From Pseudomonadota bacterium (GTDB lineage: Bacteria; Pseudomonadota; Gammaproteobacteria; Steroidobacterales; Steroidobacteraceae), in assembly GCA_023433705.1 (NCBI GenBank), contig JAEYUC010000017.1, forward strand, positions 1 to 62,080: 62,080 bases of DNA, read 5' to 3'. The notes beneath the pieces are model-generated. The model saw only the letters and a program-made list of their open reading frames with translations. It did not search any database and was not told the origin of the DNA. Below are positions 17,417-28,721 of the stretch, in pieces; positions within the stretch are counted from its first letter, which is position 1; each line of letters opens with the position of its first letter. A program made the position numbers and the translations under genes.

Positions 17417-18631
17417 GTGAGCAGTCATCCGCAAGCAAAAAGAGTTCTATCCGGAATGCGCCCGACGGGTCAGTTGCACCTCGGCAACTACCACGGCGCG
17501 CTCAAGAACTGGGTCGATCTCCAATACCAGTACGAGTGCTACTTCTTCGTGGCCGACTGGCACGCGCTGACGACCGGCTACGAAGACACCAAGCAGCTCC
17601 CGAAATTCATCCACGAGATGCTGATCGACTGGCTGGCGGCCGGACTCAACCCGGGCGTCTCCACGTTATTCGTCCAGTCGCAGGTGCCCGAACACGCCGA
17701 GTTGCACCTGCTGCTGTCGATGATCACGCCGCTCGGCTGGCTCGAGCGCGTCCCGAGCTACAAGGACCAGCAGGAGCAGCTCAAGGAAAAGGACCTCGCG
17801 ACATACGGCTTCCTGGGGTACCCGCTGCTGCAGACTGCTGACATCCTGCTGTATCGCCCGGCATTCGTGCCCGTGGGTGAAGACCAGGTGGCGCACGTCG
17901 AGATCACTCGCGAGGTCGCGCGCCGCTTCAATCACCTGTACGGCCGCGAGCCCGACTTCGAGGCCAAGGCCGAGAACGCCATCAAGCAGCTCGGCGGCCG
18001 CAACAGCACGATGTACAAGCAGTTGCGCAAGAAATTCCAGGAGGCGGGCGACCAGCTCGCGCTGGAGAAGGCGCGCCAGCTCGTCGAGAGCAACAACCGG
18101 CTCACCGTCGCGGACCGCGAGCGGTTGTTAGGCTACCTGGAAGGCGGCAGCGTGAGCATCCTGCCCGAGCCGCAGGTGCTGCTGACCGCGACCCCCAAGG
18201 TGCCGGGCCTCGACGGGCGCAAGATGTCCAAGTCCTACGCCAACACCATCGGCCTGCGCGAGGACCCGGACGAGGTCGCGAAGAAACTCAAGACGATGCA
18301 GACCGATCCGGCGCGCGTTCGCCGCACGGATCCGGGCAATCCCGACATCTGCCCGGTGTTCGACCTGCACAGGATCTACTCGAGCGAGGAGACCCGCGCC
18401 TGGGCCGCGAACGGCTGCCGCACCGCCGGCATCGGCTGCCTCGAATGCAAGAAGCCGCTCATCGACAAGGTGGTCGAGGAGATCACCGGTATCCGCAAAC
18501 GCGCGCAGGAATTCGAGGAGAATCCCGAGCTGGTGCGCAACATCGTGGCCGAGGGCGCCGAGAAGGCGCGCGACGCCGCGCGCGAGACGCTCGACGACGT
18601 GCGCCGCGTCATGAATTTGCGCGTGGACTGA
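17417..18631 (+). CDS. trpS: Tryptophanyl-tRNA synthetase
   Basis: 404 residues, longer than the 334-residue E. coli enzyme, as in Pseudomonas-type TrpS. This class I synthetase charges tRNA-Trp. The HIGH-like motif is PTGQLHLGNYHGAL, the KMSKS motif is DGRKMSKSYAN, and EDQVAHVEITREVARRFN is the tryptophan-pocket region. An insertion with several cysteines (GCRTAGIGCLECKKPLIDKV) lies before the C-terminal helix bundle. GTG start with no clear Shine-Dalgarno. A TATACT at 17400-17405 may be the -10 of its promoter. Confidence 0.96.
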   Translation: MSSHPQAKRVLSGMRPTGQLHLGNYHGALKNWVDLQYQYECYFFVADWHALTTGYEDTKQLPKFIHEMLIDWLAAGLNPGVSTLFVQSQVPEHAELHLLLSMITPLGWLERVPSYKDQQEQLKEKDLATYGFLGYPLLQTADILLYRPAFVPVGEDQVAHVEITREVARRFNHLYGREPDFEAKAENAIKQLGGRNSTMYKQLRKKFQEAGDQLALEKARQLVESNNRLTVADRERLLGYLEGGSVSILPEPQVLLTATPKVPGLDGRKMSKSYANTIGLREDPDEVAKKLKTMQTDPARVRRTDPGNPDICPVFDLHRIYSSEETRAWAANGCRTAGIGCLECKKPLIDKVVEEITGIRKRAQEFEENPELVRNIVAEGAEKARDAARETLDDVRRVMNLRVD

Positions 18632-18642
18632 CGAGGTAAGTC

Positions 18643-19719
18643 ATGGCCCGAAAAGCACACAAGCCGGATCTGCGCGTGGTCGTCGACAATTCGTCGGTCG
18701 AAAGCGCATCGGGCGCCGAAAGTCCGGCAACCTCCGGGCCGCCCGAGCAGGTCGAGATGCCTTTCGCCATCGTCAACGGCGAAGCCATCACGCAGCTGCC
18801 GAAGGACCTGTACATCCCGCCGCAGGCGCTCGAGGTGTTCCTCGATGCGTTCGAAGGTCCGCTCGACCTGCTGCTGTACATGATCCGGCGGCAGAACCTC
18901 GACATCCTCGACATCCCGATCGCCGACATCACCAACCAGTACATGGAGTACATCGGCCTCATGGCCGACCTGCAGCTCGAGCTGGCCGGTGAGTACATGG
19001 TGATGGCCGCGACGCTGGCGGAGATCAAATCGCGCATGCTGCTACCGCGCGCGACCGATCCGAACGCGGGCGAAGAGGGCGATCCGCGCGCCGACCTCGT
19101 ACGTCGCCTGCAGGAATACGAGCGCTTCAAGACCGCGGCCGAGAGCATCGACCGCCTGCCACGCATCGACCGCGACACCTGGGTCGCCGCCGCCGAACTC
19201 GGCGAGCGCAAGACTTCGCGCCCGCTGCCGCAGGTCGCGATGCAGGAAATGCTGTTGGCATTCCGCGACGTGGTGCAACGCGCGGAAATGTTTGCGCATC
19301 ATCACGTCCAGCGCGAGCGGCTGTCGGTGCGCGTGCGCATGTCTGATATTCTCGCGTCGCTCGAGCAGGCGAGCTTCGTCGATTTCGTGAAACTGTTCAG
19401 GCCCGAGGAAGGGCGCATGGGCGTCACGGTGACGTTCGTGGCCATCCTGGAGCTGGTGCGCGAGGGATTGATCGACATCGTGCAGACCGAGGCCTACGCG
19501 CCGCTGCACGTGCGCAGCGCGCAGGGAGCACGCGGGCTCAGGCTCGCCGTCGACAACGACGCGATCGAAGAGATCGCGCACGAGGTCGAAGCCGCCGCGA
19601 ACGAAGACGTGACTGTCGCGAATGCAGACGCGAACGAAGAATTGACGCCCGATCTCGACGACGACGATTCAGGTGACGAACCGCCGGACGAGCTTCTGGA
19701 CGGAGACAAGCATGAGTGA
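18643..19719 (+). CDS. scpA: Segregation and condensation protein A
   Basis: 358 residues. ScpA is the kleisin that bridges the SMC heads. The N-terminal kleisin signature is VFLDAFEGPLDLLLYMIRRQ, followed by LDILDIPIADITNQYMEYI and YMVMAATLAEIKSRMLLP. The C-terminal winged-helix segment includes VTVTFVAILELVREGLIDI. The last 50 residues form an acidic, Asp/Glu-rich tail. The first 50 residues are a variable extension. Its stop overlaps the scpB start (8-nt overlap), which implies coupled synthesis of the two subunits. Confidence 0.96.
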   Translation: MARKAHKPDLRVVVDNSSVESASGAESPATSGPPEQVEMPFAIVNGEAITQLPKDLYIPPQALEVFLDAFEGPLDLLLYMIRRQNLDILDIPIADITNQYMEYIGLMADLQLELAGEYMVMAATLAEIKSRMLLPRATDPNAGEEGDPRADLVRRLQEYERFKTAAESIDRLPRIDRDTWVAAAELGERKTSRPLPQVAMQEMLLAFRDVVQRAEMFAHHHVQRERLSVRVRMSDILASLEQASFVDFVKLFRPEEGRMGVTVTFVAILELVREGLIDIVQTEAYAPLHVRSAQGARGLRLAVDNDAIEEIAHEVEAAANEDVTVANADANEELTPDLDDDDSGDEPPDELLDGDKHE

Positions 19720-20539
19720 TTCCTACATCAAGAACGTCATCGAAGCGGCGCTGCTCGCCGCCGCGCGCCCCGTGTCCGTGGCGGAGCTCGCGCAGATTTT
19801 CGAAGAAGCCTCGCGGCCGTCGACGAAGGAGTTGCGCGCCGCGCTCGAGCAGCTCGCGGCCGACTACGAGGGTCGCGGCGTCGAGGTGCGTGAGACCGCC
19901 AACGGTTTCCGCTTCCAGGTACGCAGCGAGTTCTCGCTCGAAGTCTCGCGCCTGTGGCCCGATCGTCCCCGCAAGTACTCGCGTGCACTCCTCGAAACGC
20001 TCGCGCTCATCGCGTATCGCCAGCCGATCACGCGCGCCGAGATCGAGAACGTGCGCGGCGTCGCCGTGAACCCGGAAATCGTCAAGACGCTGATGGAGCG
20101 CAACTGGGTGCGCGTCGTCGGTCATCGCGACGTGCCCGGTCATCCGGAACTGCTCGGCACGACGTCCGAATTCCTCGATTATTTCTCGCTCAAGTCGATC
20201 GAAGACCTGCCGCCGCTCGCCGAGCTCAAGTCGCTCACGGATCTCAACCTGCAGCTGCCGCTGCCGGGTACGACCGAGGGTGGTGAAGCGACGCCGGCCG
20301 TCGTCGATGGCGCACAGGTCGATGGCGCGTCGGTGGACGGTGCGACGGTCGATGACGCCGCCTCGCAGGATTCGGGCGCCGTGGATTCCGGAGAAGTGTC
20401 CATCGTCGCGGTGAGCGCGGACGAACAGGACCCGGGGCTCGACGCCGCGGGCGACGACGACGCGGATGACGAAGAACTCTCCGCGCCGGGCGATTCCACC
20501 GCCGGGCTCGTGGCGGCGCCGCCGTCCGACGAGTCCTGA
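19712..20539 (+). CDS. scpB: Segregation and condensation protein B
   Basis: 275 residues from the ATG at 19712, which has a GGAGA Shine-Dalgarno inside the end of scpA. ScpB dimers bind ScpA and complete the SMC complex. The two winged-helix domains are clear (NVIEAALLAAARPVSVAELA; KYSRALLETLALIAYRQPIT; RAEIENVRGV; FLDYFSLKSIEDLPPL). After residue 185 comes a long acidic, low-complexity tail with VDGA repeats (AQVDGASVDGATVDD), not part of the domain. A 13-residue longer start at 19673 has no ribosome site and is not preferred. Confidence 0.95.
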   Translation: MSDSYIKNVIEAALLAAARPVSVAELAQIFEEASRPSTKELRAALEQLAADYEGRGVEVRETANGFRFQVRSEFSLEVSRLWPDRPRKYSRALLETLALIAYRQPITRAEIENVRGVAVNPEIVKTLMERNWVRVVGHRDVPGHPELLGTTSEFLDYFSLKSIEDLPPLAELKSLTDLNLQLPLPGTTEGGEATPAVVDGAQVDGASVDGATVDDAASQDSGAVDSGEVSIVAVSADEQDPGLDAAGDDDADDEELSAPGDSTAGLVAAPPSDES

Positions 20540-20557
20540 TCCCGAGCGGGTAGCTCC

Positions 20558-21331
20558 ATGCCGCGTCCTCGATCGGCGCCCGCAGGCGCCGCCGAGCGGC
20601 TCCAGAAGTATCTCGCGCAACGCGGCCTGGGATCCCGCCGCGCGATCGAGGAATGGATTCGCGCGGGCCGGCTTTCGGTCAACGGCAAGGTCGCCGAGCT
20701 CGGCGTGAGAGTCTCGCAGCGCGACGACATCCGGCTGGACGGCCGTCCGATCCGCCTGCGCGCCGCGGCGGGCTCCCAGGTGTTCATGTTCAATCGCTCG
20801 GCGGGCGATCCGCTGCGCGAGCCCGAAGGGGACCGCGCGCCGTTGATCGATCGCCTGCCGAAGAGCGCAGGCCGCCGCTTCATCGCGGTGAGCCCGATGC
20901 CCGGCATCGACGGCGGTCTCGAACTCGTGACCTCCGACGGCGCGCTCGCCACGAAACTGCAGCGTGCGATCCACAAGCTGCCGTCCGAGTTCACCGTGCG
21001 CGTGAAGGGACTGCTGGGGCCCGATCAGGTCGCGGGCATCCAGAGCGGCAAGCTGGACCGGCCCGCCGCGATCACGGTCGAGAGTCTCGAGTCGAGCGAA
21101 GCCGACCTCGAAGGCTCCAACCGCTGGTATTCGATCGTCGTGCGCGGCGCGAGCGGCAAGGACGTGCGGCAGCTCTTTGAACGGCAGGGCGCGCTCGTGA
21201 GCCGCACGCAGCGCGTGGCGGTAGGTAGTTTGAGGCTCGACAAGTCCCTGCCGCGCGGCCAGTACCGGCAGCTCGAAGACGGGGAAATCGAAGCGCTGCT
21301 CAGCCCTGCGCCGGAAACCGACGCCCCGTGA
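20558..21331 (+). CDS. rluB: RluB-type pseudouridine synthase homologue, probably catalytically inactive
   Basis: 257 residues in the usual scpB-rluB position. RluB makes pseudouridine at 23S rRNA position 2605. The S4 RNA-binding domain (RLQKYLAQRGLGSRRAIEEW, 14-33) is intact, and the fold aligns without gaps around the active site (FIAV...TSDGALATKL). However, the catalytic motif GRLD is SPMP at 112-115, so the invariant Asp is Pro115 and its neighbouring Arg is Pro. The conserved active-site Tyr is Phe145. The reading frame is open and not otherwise damaged, so it looks retained for RNA binding, not decayed. The 3' end overlaps convergent yciK by 32 nt. Confidence 0.85.
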   Translation: MPRPRSAPAGAAERLQKYLAQRGLGSRRAIEEWIRAGRLSVNGKVAELGVRVSQRDDIRLDGRPIRLRAAAGSQVFMFNRSAGDPLREPEGDRAPLIDRLPKSAGRRFIAVSPMPGIDGGLELVTSDGALATKLQRAIHKLPSEFTVRVKGLLGPDQVAGIQSGKLDRPAAITVESLESSEADLEGSNRWYSIVVRGASGKDVRQLFERQGALVSRTQRVAVGSLRLDKSLPRGQYRQLEDGEIEALLSPAPETDAP

Positions 21332-22064
21332 TCCCGCGGCTCGCCGGGCCGAGCAGGGCGAGGTAGGGTCCCGTCAGCGACTCCGGCATCGGCAGGGATT
21401 CGGGCGCCTCGGATGGATAGGCCTGCCGGCGCATCGGCGTGCGCACCTTGCCGGGATCGATGATGTTCACGCGGATCCGCGTCGTGTTCTCGGTTTCCTG
21501 CGCGAGCACCTGCGTCATGCCTTCCACCGCGAACTTCGAGATCGAGTAAGCGCCCCAGTACGCGCGGCCGCGCGTGCCGACGCCGCTCGAGGTGAAGAGC
21601 ACCGTCGCATCCGGCGATTTTTTCAGCAGCGGCATCAGGTGCTGCGTGAGCACGAAGGCCGAGGTCACGTTCACGTGCATCACGCGCATGAAGGTCGGTA
21701 CGTCGTATTGCTCGAGCGGCATGAGCGTGCCGAGCAGCGCGGCGTTGTGCAGCAGGCCGTCGAGCCGTCCATAACGAGACTGGATCGCGGCCGCGACGGC
21801 TTCGTAGTCCGCGGCGAGCGCGCGTTCGAGATCGAGCGGCACGATGCTCGCTTCGGGTCCGCCGAGTTTCTGGATCTCCGCGTGCACGCCCTCGAGCTTG
21901 CGCACCGTGCGGCCGAGCAGGATGACCTCGGCCCCGGCGCGCGCGAGCGCGAGCGACACGGCGCGGCCGATGCCGCCGCTGGCGCCGGTCACCATCACCA
22001 CGCGGCCCTTGAATTCATCGGGCGCGGAATGGTGGGCGCGGGGATCGAAAGTCTCCGGGTTCAT
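21300..22064 (-). CDS. yciK: YciK-type short-chain dehydrogenase
   Basis: 254 residues from ATG at 22064. It is a classical SDR with the nucleotide motif TGASGGIGRA, an NAA motif in LLHNAALLG and the catalytic Tyr-Lys in YSISK; the catalytic Ser lies in FTSSGVG. YciK substrates are not established. In Pseudomonas the order ubiG-mupP-yciK is conserved and the same genes occur here with rmuC added. Upstream in-frame residues to 22187 overlap rmuC and lack a ribosome site, so the shorter start is chosen. Converges on and overlaps the rluB end. Confidence 0.9.
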   Translation of the reverse strand: MNPETFDPRAHHSAPDEFKGRVVMVTGASGGIGRAVSLALARAGAEVILLGRTVRKLEGVHAEIQKLGGPEASIVPLDLERALAADYEAVAAAIQSRYGRLDGLLHNAALLGTLMPLEQYDVPTFMRVMHVNVTSAFVLTQHLMPLLKKSPDATVLFTSSGVGTRGRAYWGAYSISKFAVEGMTQVLAQETENTTRIRVNIIDPGKVRTPMRRQAYPSEAPESLPMPESLTGPYLALLGPASRGITGRRFPAQG

Positions 22065-22074
22065 GGTGTTGGGT

Positions 22075-23370
22075 TCATGGTTTCGGCTGATCCTCTGGCG
22101 CGGGTAGTTCGTCACCGGGATCGACGGCCGGCGTCGCGAGCGTGCGCACGCCTTTTTCGAGCTGCTCGACGGGGTCGATCGGCGCATCCGTGGTCGCGCC
22201 GAGTTCGGTGAACTTGCGCGCCTGCGGCAACACGTTGCGTTCCATCGATCCCACCGCCGAGTTGAACGCGTCGATCGCGGATCCGAACGCGCGGCCCACC
22301 TTCTGCAGATGGCCGACGAACACGCTCAGCCGCTTGTGCAGGTCCTGGCCGAGCACGCGGATCTCGCGCGCGTTCTCGGTGACGCGCGACTGACGCCAGC
22401 CATAGGCGATGACCTTGAGCAGCGCCATCAGCGTCGAGGGCGTCGTCACGATGATGCGCTGCTTGAGCGCCGAATCGATGAGCTCGGGGTTCTCGGCAAG
22501 CGCCGCCGACAGGAACTGGTCGCCGGGCAGGAACAGCACCGCGAATTCCGGGCTGTGCTCGAACTGCTCCCAGTAACTCTTGCGGCCGAGCTCGCGCACG
22601 CGCTCCTCGACCTGGCGCGCGTGGCGCACCAGCGCTTCGCGACGAGCATCGTCGTCGTGGGCCTCGACCGCCGCAAGGAAGGCATCGAGCGGCGTCTTGG
22701 CGTCCACGACGATGCTGCGGTTCTCCGGCATGCGCACGACGAGGTCGGGGCGCAACGCGCCGCCTTCGAGCGCGACGTGTTCCTGCTCGGTGAAATCGCA
22801 GTGCTCGGACATGCCCGCGAGCTCGACCACGCGGCGCAGCGTGATCTCGCCCCAGCGCCCGCGCACTTCCGGGCGGCGCAGCGCGGTAGACAGGTTGCGC
22901 GTCTCGCGCTGGAGCAGGTCCTGCACCTTTACGAGATTCTCGATCTGTCCGAAGAGCTTGCCCGAGGAATCGCGCCGCTCGCGCTCCAGTTCTTCCTGCC
23001 GGGCGAGCGCCACCTTGAGTGGCTCGACCAGCTGCCGGATCGCTTCTTCGCGCTCCTTGATCGAGGCCTCGGCCTTGGCTTGATCGGCGCCGAAAACTTC
23101 GCGCGCGAGCTTCAGGAAGGTCTCGCTGTTGGCGTTCAACGCGGCGCGCGAACTGCTCTCGATGGCCAGGCGCACCTGCGCCTCGCTCTGGCGCAGCAGC
23201 TCGGCGTTGCGGGCCAGCGCCTGTTCTTCGGTGGCGAGCTTCGCGTTGGCCTCCGCGAGTTGCGCGCGCAGCGCCTCCGCGCGGCGTGCCGCGCGCAGCG
23301 TGCCGATCAGATAACCGATGACCGCGGCCGCGAGCGCCGCGATGATCGTGATGAGCCAGGTATTGCTCAT
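22075..23370 (-). CDS. rmuC: DNA recombination protein RmuC
   Basis: 431 residues from ATG at 23370. RmuC limits inversions at short inverted repeats, and related proteins guard against foreign DNA; the biochemical activity is unproven. One N-terminal membrane helix (WLITIIAALAAAVIGYLIG), a coiled coil (about 25-150) and the nuclease-like domain with LRRPEVRGRWGEITLRRVVE, RPDLVVRMPENRSIVVDAKT and LFLPGDQFLSAAL are visible. ATG overlaps the stop of the upstream phosphatase gene as ATGA, and its own stop lies 11 nt before yciK, so ubiG-phosphatase-rmuC-yciK form one operon. The frame extending to 24048 is an artefact. Confidence 0.95.
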   Translation of the reverse strand: MSNTWLITIIAALAAAVIGYLIGTLRAARRAEALRAQLAEANAKLATEEQALARNAELLRQSEAQVRLAIESSSRAALNANSETFLKLAREVFGADQAKAEASIKEREEAIRQLVEPLKVALARQEELERERRDSSGKLFGQIENLVKVQDLLQRETRNLSTALRRPEVRGRWGEITLRRVVELAGMSEHCDFTEQEHVALEGGALRPDLVVRMPENRSIVVDAKTPLDAFLAAVEAHDDDARREALVRHARQVEERVRELGRKSYWEQFEHSPEFAVLFLPGDQFLSAALAENPELIDSALKQRIIVTTPSTLMALLKVIAYGWRQSRVTENAREIRVLGQDLHKRLSVFVGHLQKVGRAFGSAIDAFNSAVGSMERNVLPQARKFTELGATTDAPIDPVEQLEKGVRTLATPAVDPGDELPAPEDQPKP

Positions 23371-24041
23371 GCCGCTCCGTTGCGCGGCTTGTCGAGCCAG
23401 TCGATCAAATCGAGCGGGGTTTCGAGCGAGCCGTGCGAGAACCAGGTATCCGCACGATCCTCCGCGCGCAGGTAACCGAAGCGCGCGACCAGTGCATACA
23501 TTCCCGCGGCCTGCGCCGCCTGCATGTCGCGCTCGGCGTCGCCGACGTAGACGATCTCGGATGCGGGGATGCCCATCTTCTCGGCCGCATGCAGCAGCGG
23601 AGCGGGGTGCGGTTTGCGATGCGCGAGCGTGTCGCCGCTCACCACCGCGCTCGCGCGGGTGTGGAGCTTCACTTCGACCAGCAATGGATCGGTGAGCCAG
23701 CCCGGCTTGTTCGTCACGATGCCCCACGCGAGGCCGCGACGTTCGAGTTCGGTGAGCATCGTTTCGCCGCCTTCGAACAGGCAGGTGTGTTTCGCGATGC
23801 GCTTCGCGTAGATGTGCAGCAGCCGCATGCGCATGGCTTCGTGCTCGTCGGGCGGCAACACGCCGAACCCGAGTTGTGTGAGCGCGTTTCCGCCATGCGA
23901 CACCTGGCAGCGCACTTCTTCGAAGGTGAGCGGCGCGAGATTCTCCTCGGCGCGCAGATCGTTCAGCGACTCGTGGAAATCGGCCGCGGTGTCGAGCAGC
24001 GTTCCGTCGAGATCGAACAGTACGCCCCGGATGCTGCTCAT
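23367..24041 (-). CDS. HAD-family phosphatase (phosphoglycolate or MurNAc-6-phosphate phosphatase)
   Basis: 224 residues with the four HAD motifs: nucleophile DLDGT in VLFDLDGTLLD (about 8-18), Thr in GIVTNKP, Lys in HRKPHPAPLL and the aspartates in YVGDAERDMQAA. Sequence alone fits Gph, which clears 2-phosphoglycolate. The position between ubiG and yciK is that of Pseudomonas mupP, whose product dephosphorylates N-acetylmuramic acid 6-phosphate in cell-wall recycling, so I leave the symbol empty. Overlaps ubiG upstream and rmuC downstream by 4 nt each. Confidence 0.9.
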   Translation of the reverse strand: MSSIRGVLFDLDGTLLDTAADFHESLNDLRAEENLAPLTFEEVRCQVSHGGNALTQLGFGVLPPDEHEAMRMRLLHIYAKRIAKHTCLFEGGETMLTELERRGLAWGIVTNKPGWLTDPLLVEVKLHTRASAVVSGDTLAHRKPHPAPLLHAAEKMGIPASEIVYVGDAERDMQAAQAAGMYALVARFGYLRAEDRADTWFSHGSLETPLDLIDWLDKPRNGAA

Positions 24042-24778
24042 GCGTCACCCGCGGCCGGGCGGCGTTTCAGGTGCATGAGATAGTTGACCGACGGGTCGTT
24101 CGTGAGCGAGCACTGCGAGCGCACCGGGTCGTATTGCAGCCCGGCGATGTCCACGACATCGAGGTCCGCGGCGCGCGCGAAGCTGGCGATTTCCGAGGGC
24201 TTCAGCAGGCGCTCGTATTCGTGTGTGCCGCGCGGCACGAGATTCGCGATGTATTCCGCGCCCACGATGGCGAGCGCGAAAGATTTCAGATTGCGATTGA
24301 TGGTTGAGACGAACACGTCGCCGCCCGGCACGACCAGCTTTCCGAGGATCGCGACCATCTGGGCGGGATCCGGGACGTGCTCCAGCATTTCCATGCAGGT
24401 GACCACGTCGAATTTCCCGGCGTTCGCGACCAGCATGGCCTCCGCGGATTCGAGCCGATAATCGATGTCGAGCCCGGATTCGAGCGCGTGCAGGCGCGCG
24501 GTCTCGATCATGGTCGGCGCGAGGTCGATGCCGGCCACCTTCGCGCCCGCGCGCGCCAGAGTTTCGGTGAGCAGTCCGCCGCCGCAGCCGACGTCGAGCA
24601 CACGTGCGCCCTGCAACCTGCAGCGTTCCTGCACGTAACGCGCGCGCACGGGATTCAGCCGGTGCAGTGGTTTGAACTCGCCGTCGACATCCCAGAAGCG
24701 ATGCGCGGCCGCTTCGAATTTGGCGATTTCCGCGGCGTCGCGATTCGACGTCAAAGGGGGCGTCCGAGGGGTGGTCAT
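24038..24778 (-). CDS. ubiG: Ubiquinone biosynthesis O-methyltransferase UbiG
   Basis: 246 residues. UbiG performs both O-methylations in ubiquinone synthesis using S-adenosylmethionine. Motifs: KFEAAAHRFWDVDGEFKPLH and LNPVRARYVQERC at the N-terminus, the SAM loop VLDVGCGGGLLTE, then DVVTCMEMLEHVPDP and FVSTINRNLKSFALAI. It is the first gene of the four-gene minus-strand operon and is divergent from gyrA over 117 nt. The same ubiG/gyrA divergence is known in other gammaproteobacteria. Confidence 0.97.
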   Translation of the reverse strand: MTTPRTPPLTSNRDAAEIAKFEAAAHRFWDVDGEFKPLHRLNPVRARYVQERCRLQGARVLDVGCGGGLLTETLARAGAKVAGIDLAPTMIETARLHALESGLDIDYRLESAEAMLVANAGKFDVVTCMEMLEHVPDPAQMVAILGKLVVPGGDVFVSTINRNLKSFALAIVGAEYIANLVPRGTHEYERLLKPSEIASFARAADLDVVDIAGLQYDPVRSQCSLTNDPSVNYLMHLKRRPAAGDA

Positions 24779-24895
24779 GGCGAGGCGGAAGTATAGACGC
24801 GAAGAGCCCCCGGATGGACGAGAAACATTCGTGAAAACAGGGCTTTCGGCGGGGCCTGCGTGCTAGAATTCCGCACCTTTTTTTCGGCCCTACGC

Positions 24896-27550
<2,655 letters not shown>

Positions 27551-27561
27551 TATATTTCGCG

Positions 27562-27616
27562 CCCCCGGGCAATAACGTCCGGGGGTAACGAACGGGCGGG
27601 CAATAAGGTCCGCACG
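27562..27616 (+). promoter_or_regulatory. Tandem hairpin element before serC (two hairpins, AAUAAC loops)
   Basis: Hairpin 1 (27562-27585) has 9 pairs, cccccgggc with gtccggggg, and loop aataac. Hairpin 2 (27593-27616) pairs cgggcgggc with gtccgcacg at 8 of 9 positions around loop aataag. The linker is 7 nt and the period 31 nt. Hairpin 2 ends directly before the AGAGGA Shine-Dalgarno (27617-27622) of serC. The same arrangement recurs before serA at 28820-28872. The repeated top and the conserved G-U pair point to an RNA that binds a ligand or protein. I do not recognise it as a described family. Confidence 0.75.
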
Positions 27617-27629
27617 AGAGGATCAGACC

Positions 27630-28712
27630 ATGCGCGTATTCAATTTCGCCGCGGGGCCGGCCACGCTGCCCCTCGAAGTTCTTCAGCAGGCTCAATCCGA
27701 GATGACCGACTGGAAGTCCAGCGGCATGTCGGTGATGGAAGTCTCCCACCGCAGCAAGGCGTTCGTCGCCGTCGCCCAGGAAGCCGAAGCGGACCTGCGC
27801 GACCTGCTCGCGATCCCGGCCAACTACAAGGTGCTGTTCCTGCAGGGCGGCGCCACCGGCATGTTCTCGGCGATCCCGATGAACCTCGCCACGGCCGATT
27901 CGACGGTCGATTACGTGAACACCGGCGCCTGGTCCAAGAAGGCCATCGGCGAGGCCAAGCGTTTCTGCAAGACGGTCAACGTGGTCGCGGACGAAGCCGC
28001 GTCCAACTACTCCACGGTTCCCGTGCAGGGGGCGCTCAAGCTCTCGCCGAACGCCGCGTATTTCCACTACACGCCGAACGAGACCATCGGCGGCGTCGAG
28101 TTCGACTACGTCCCGCAGACGGGCAATGTGCCGCTGGTCGCGGATTTCAGCTCCACGATCCTGTCGCGTCCCATCGACGTCTCGAAGTACGGACTCATCT
28201 ACGCCGGTGCGCAGAAGAACATCGGCCCCGCGGGCATCGTCGTCGTGATCGTGCGCGACGATCTCATCGGCAAGGCGCGTCCCGGCACGCCGATGGTCTG
28301 GGACTTCAAGGCCATGGCCGACGATGGCTCGATGCTCAACACGCCGCCGACCTTCGGGTGGTACTTCGCGGGCCTCGTGTTCAAGTGGCTCAAGAAGCAG
28401 GGCGGCCTGAAGGCGATGGAAGAGCGCAACCGCACGAAGGCGGCCAAGCTCTACGACTTCATCGAGAACAGCGGCTTCTACAAGAGCCCGGTCGCGCCGA
28501 ACGCGCGCTCGTGGATGAACGTGCCGTTCACGCTCGCCAAGCCCGACCTCGACAAGACCTTCTGCGCCGAGGCGGGAAAAGTCGGCCTCGTGAACCTCGA
28601 AGGCCATCGCTCGGTGGGCGGCATGCGCGCGTCCATCTACAACGCGATGCCCCCCGAAGGCATCGATGCGCTGATCAAGTTCATGAAGGATTTCCAGGCG
28701 AGAAACGCCTGA
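27630..28712 (+). CDS. serC: Phosphoserine aminotransferase
   Basis: 360 residues, full length. SerC makes phosphoserine from phosphohydroxypyruvate (second step of serine synthesis) and also acts in pyridoxal phosphate synthesis. It is a PLP enzyme; the lysine is in LIYAGAQKNIGPAG. FNFAAGPATLPLEVLQQAQ at the start, ISHRSKAF-like VSHRSKAFVAVAQ and NMPFRL-like MNVPFTLAKP are family markers. AGAGGA ribosome site 8 nt before ATG. It is preceded by a tandem hairpin element and followed by a perfect inverted repeat, then serA, the first-step enzyme. Confidence 0.97.
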   Translation: MRVFNFAAGPATLPLEVLQQAQSEMTDWKSSGMSVMEVSHRSKAFVAVAQEAEADLRDLLAIPANYKVLFLQGGATGMFSAIPMNLATADSTVDYVNTGAWSKKAIGEAKRFCKTVNVVADEAASNYSTVPVQGALKLSPNAAYFHYTPNETIGGVEFDYVPQTGNVPLVADFSSTILSRPIDVSKYGLIYAGAQKNIGPAGIVVVIVRDDLIGKARPGTPMVWDFKAMADDGSMLNTPPTFGWYFAGLVFKWLKKQGGLKAMEERNRTKAAKLYDFIENSGFYKSPVAPNARSWMNVPFTLAKPDLDKTFCAEAGKVGLVNLEGHRSVGGMRASIYNAMPPEGIDALIKFMKDFQARNA

Positions 28713-28721
28713 CGAAGAGCA

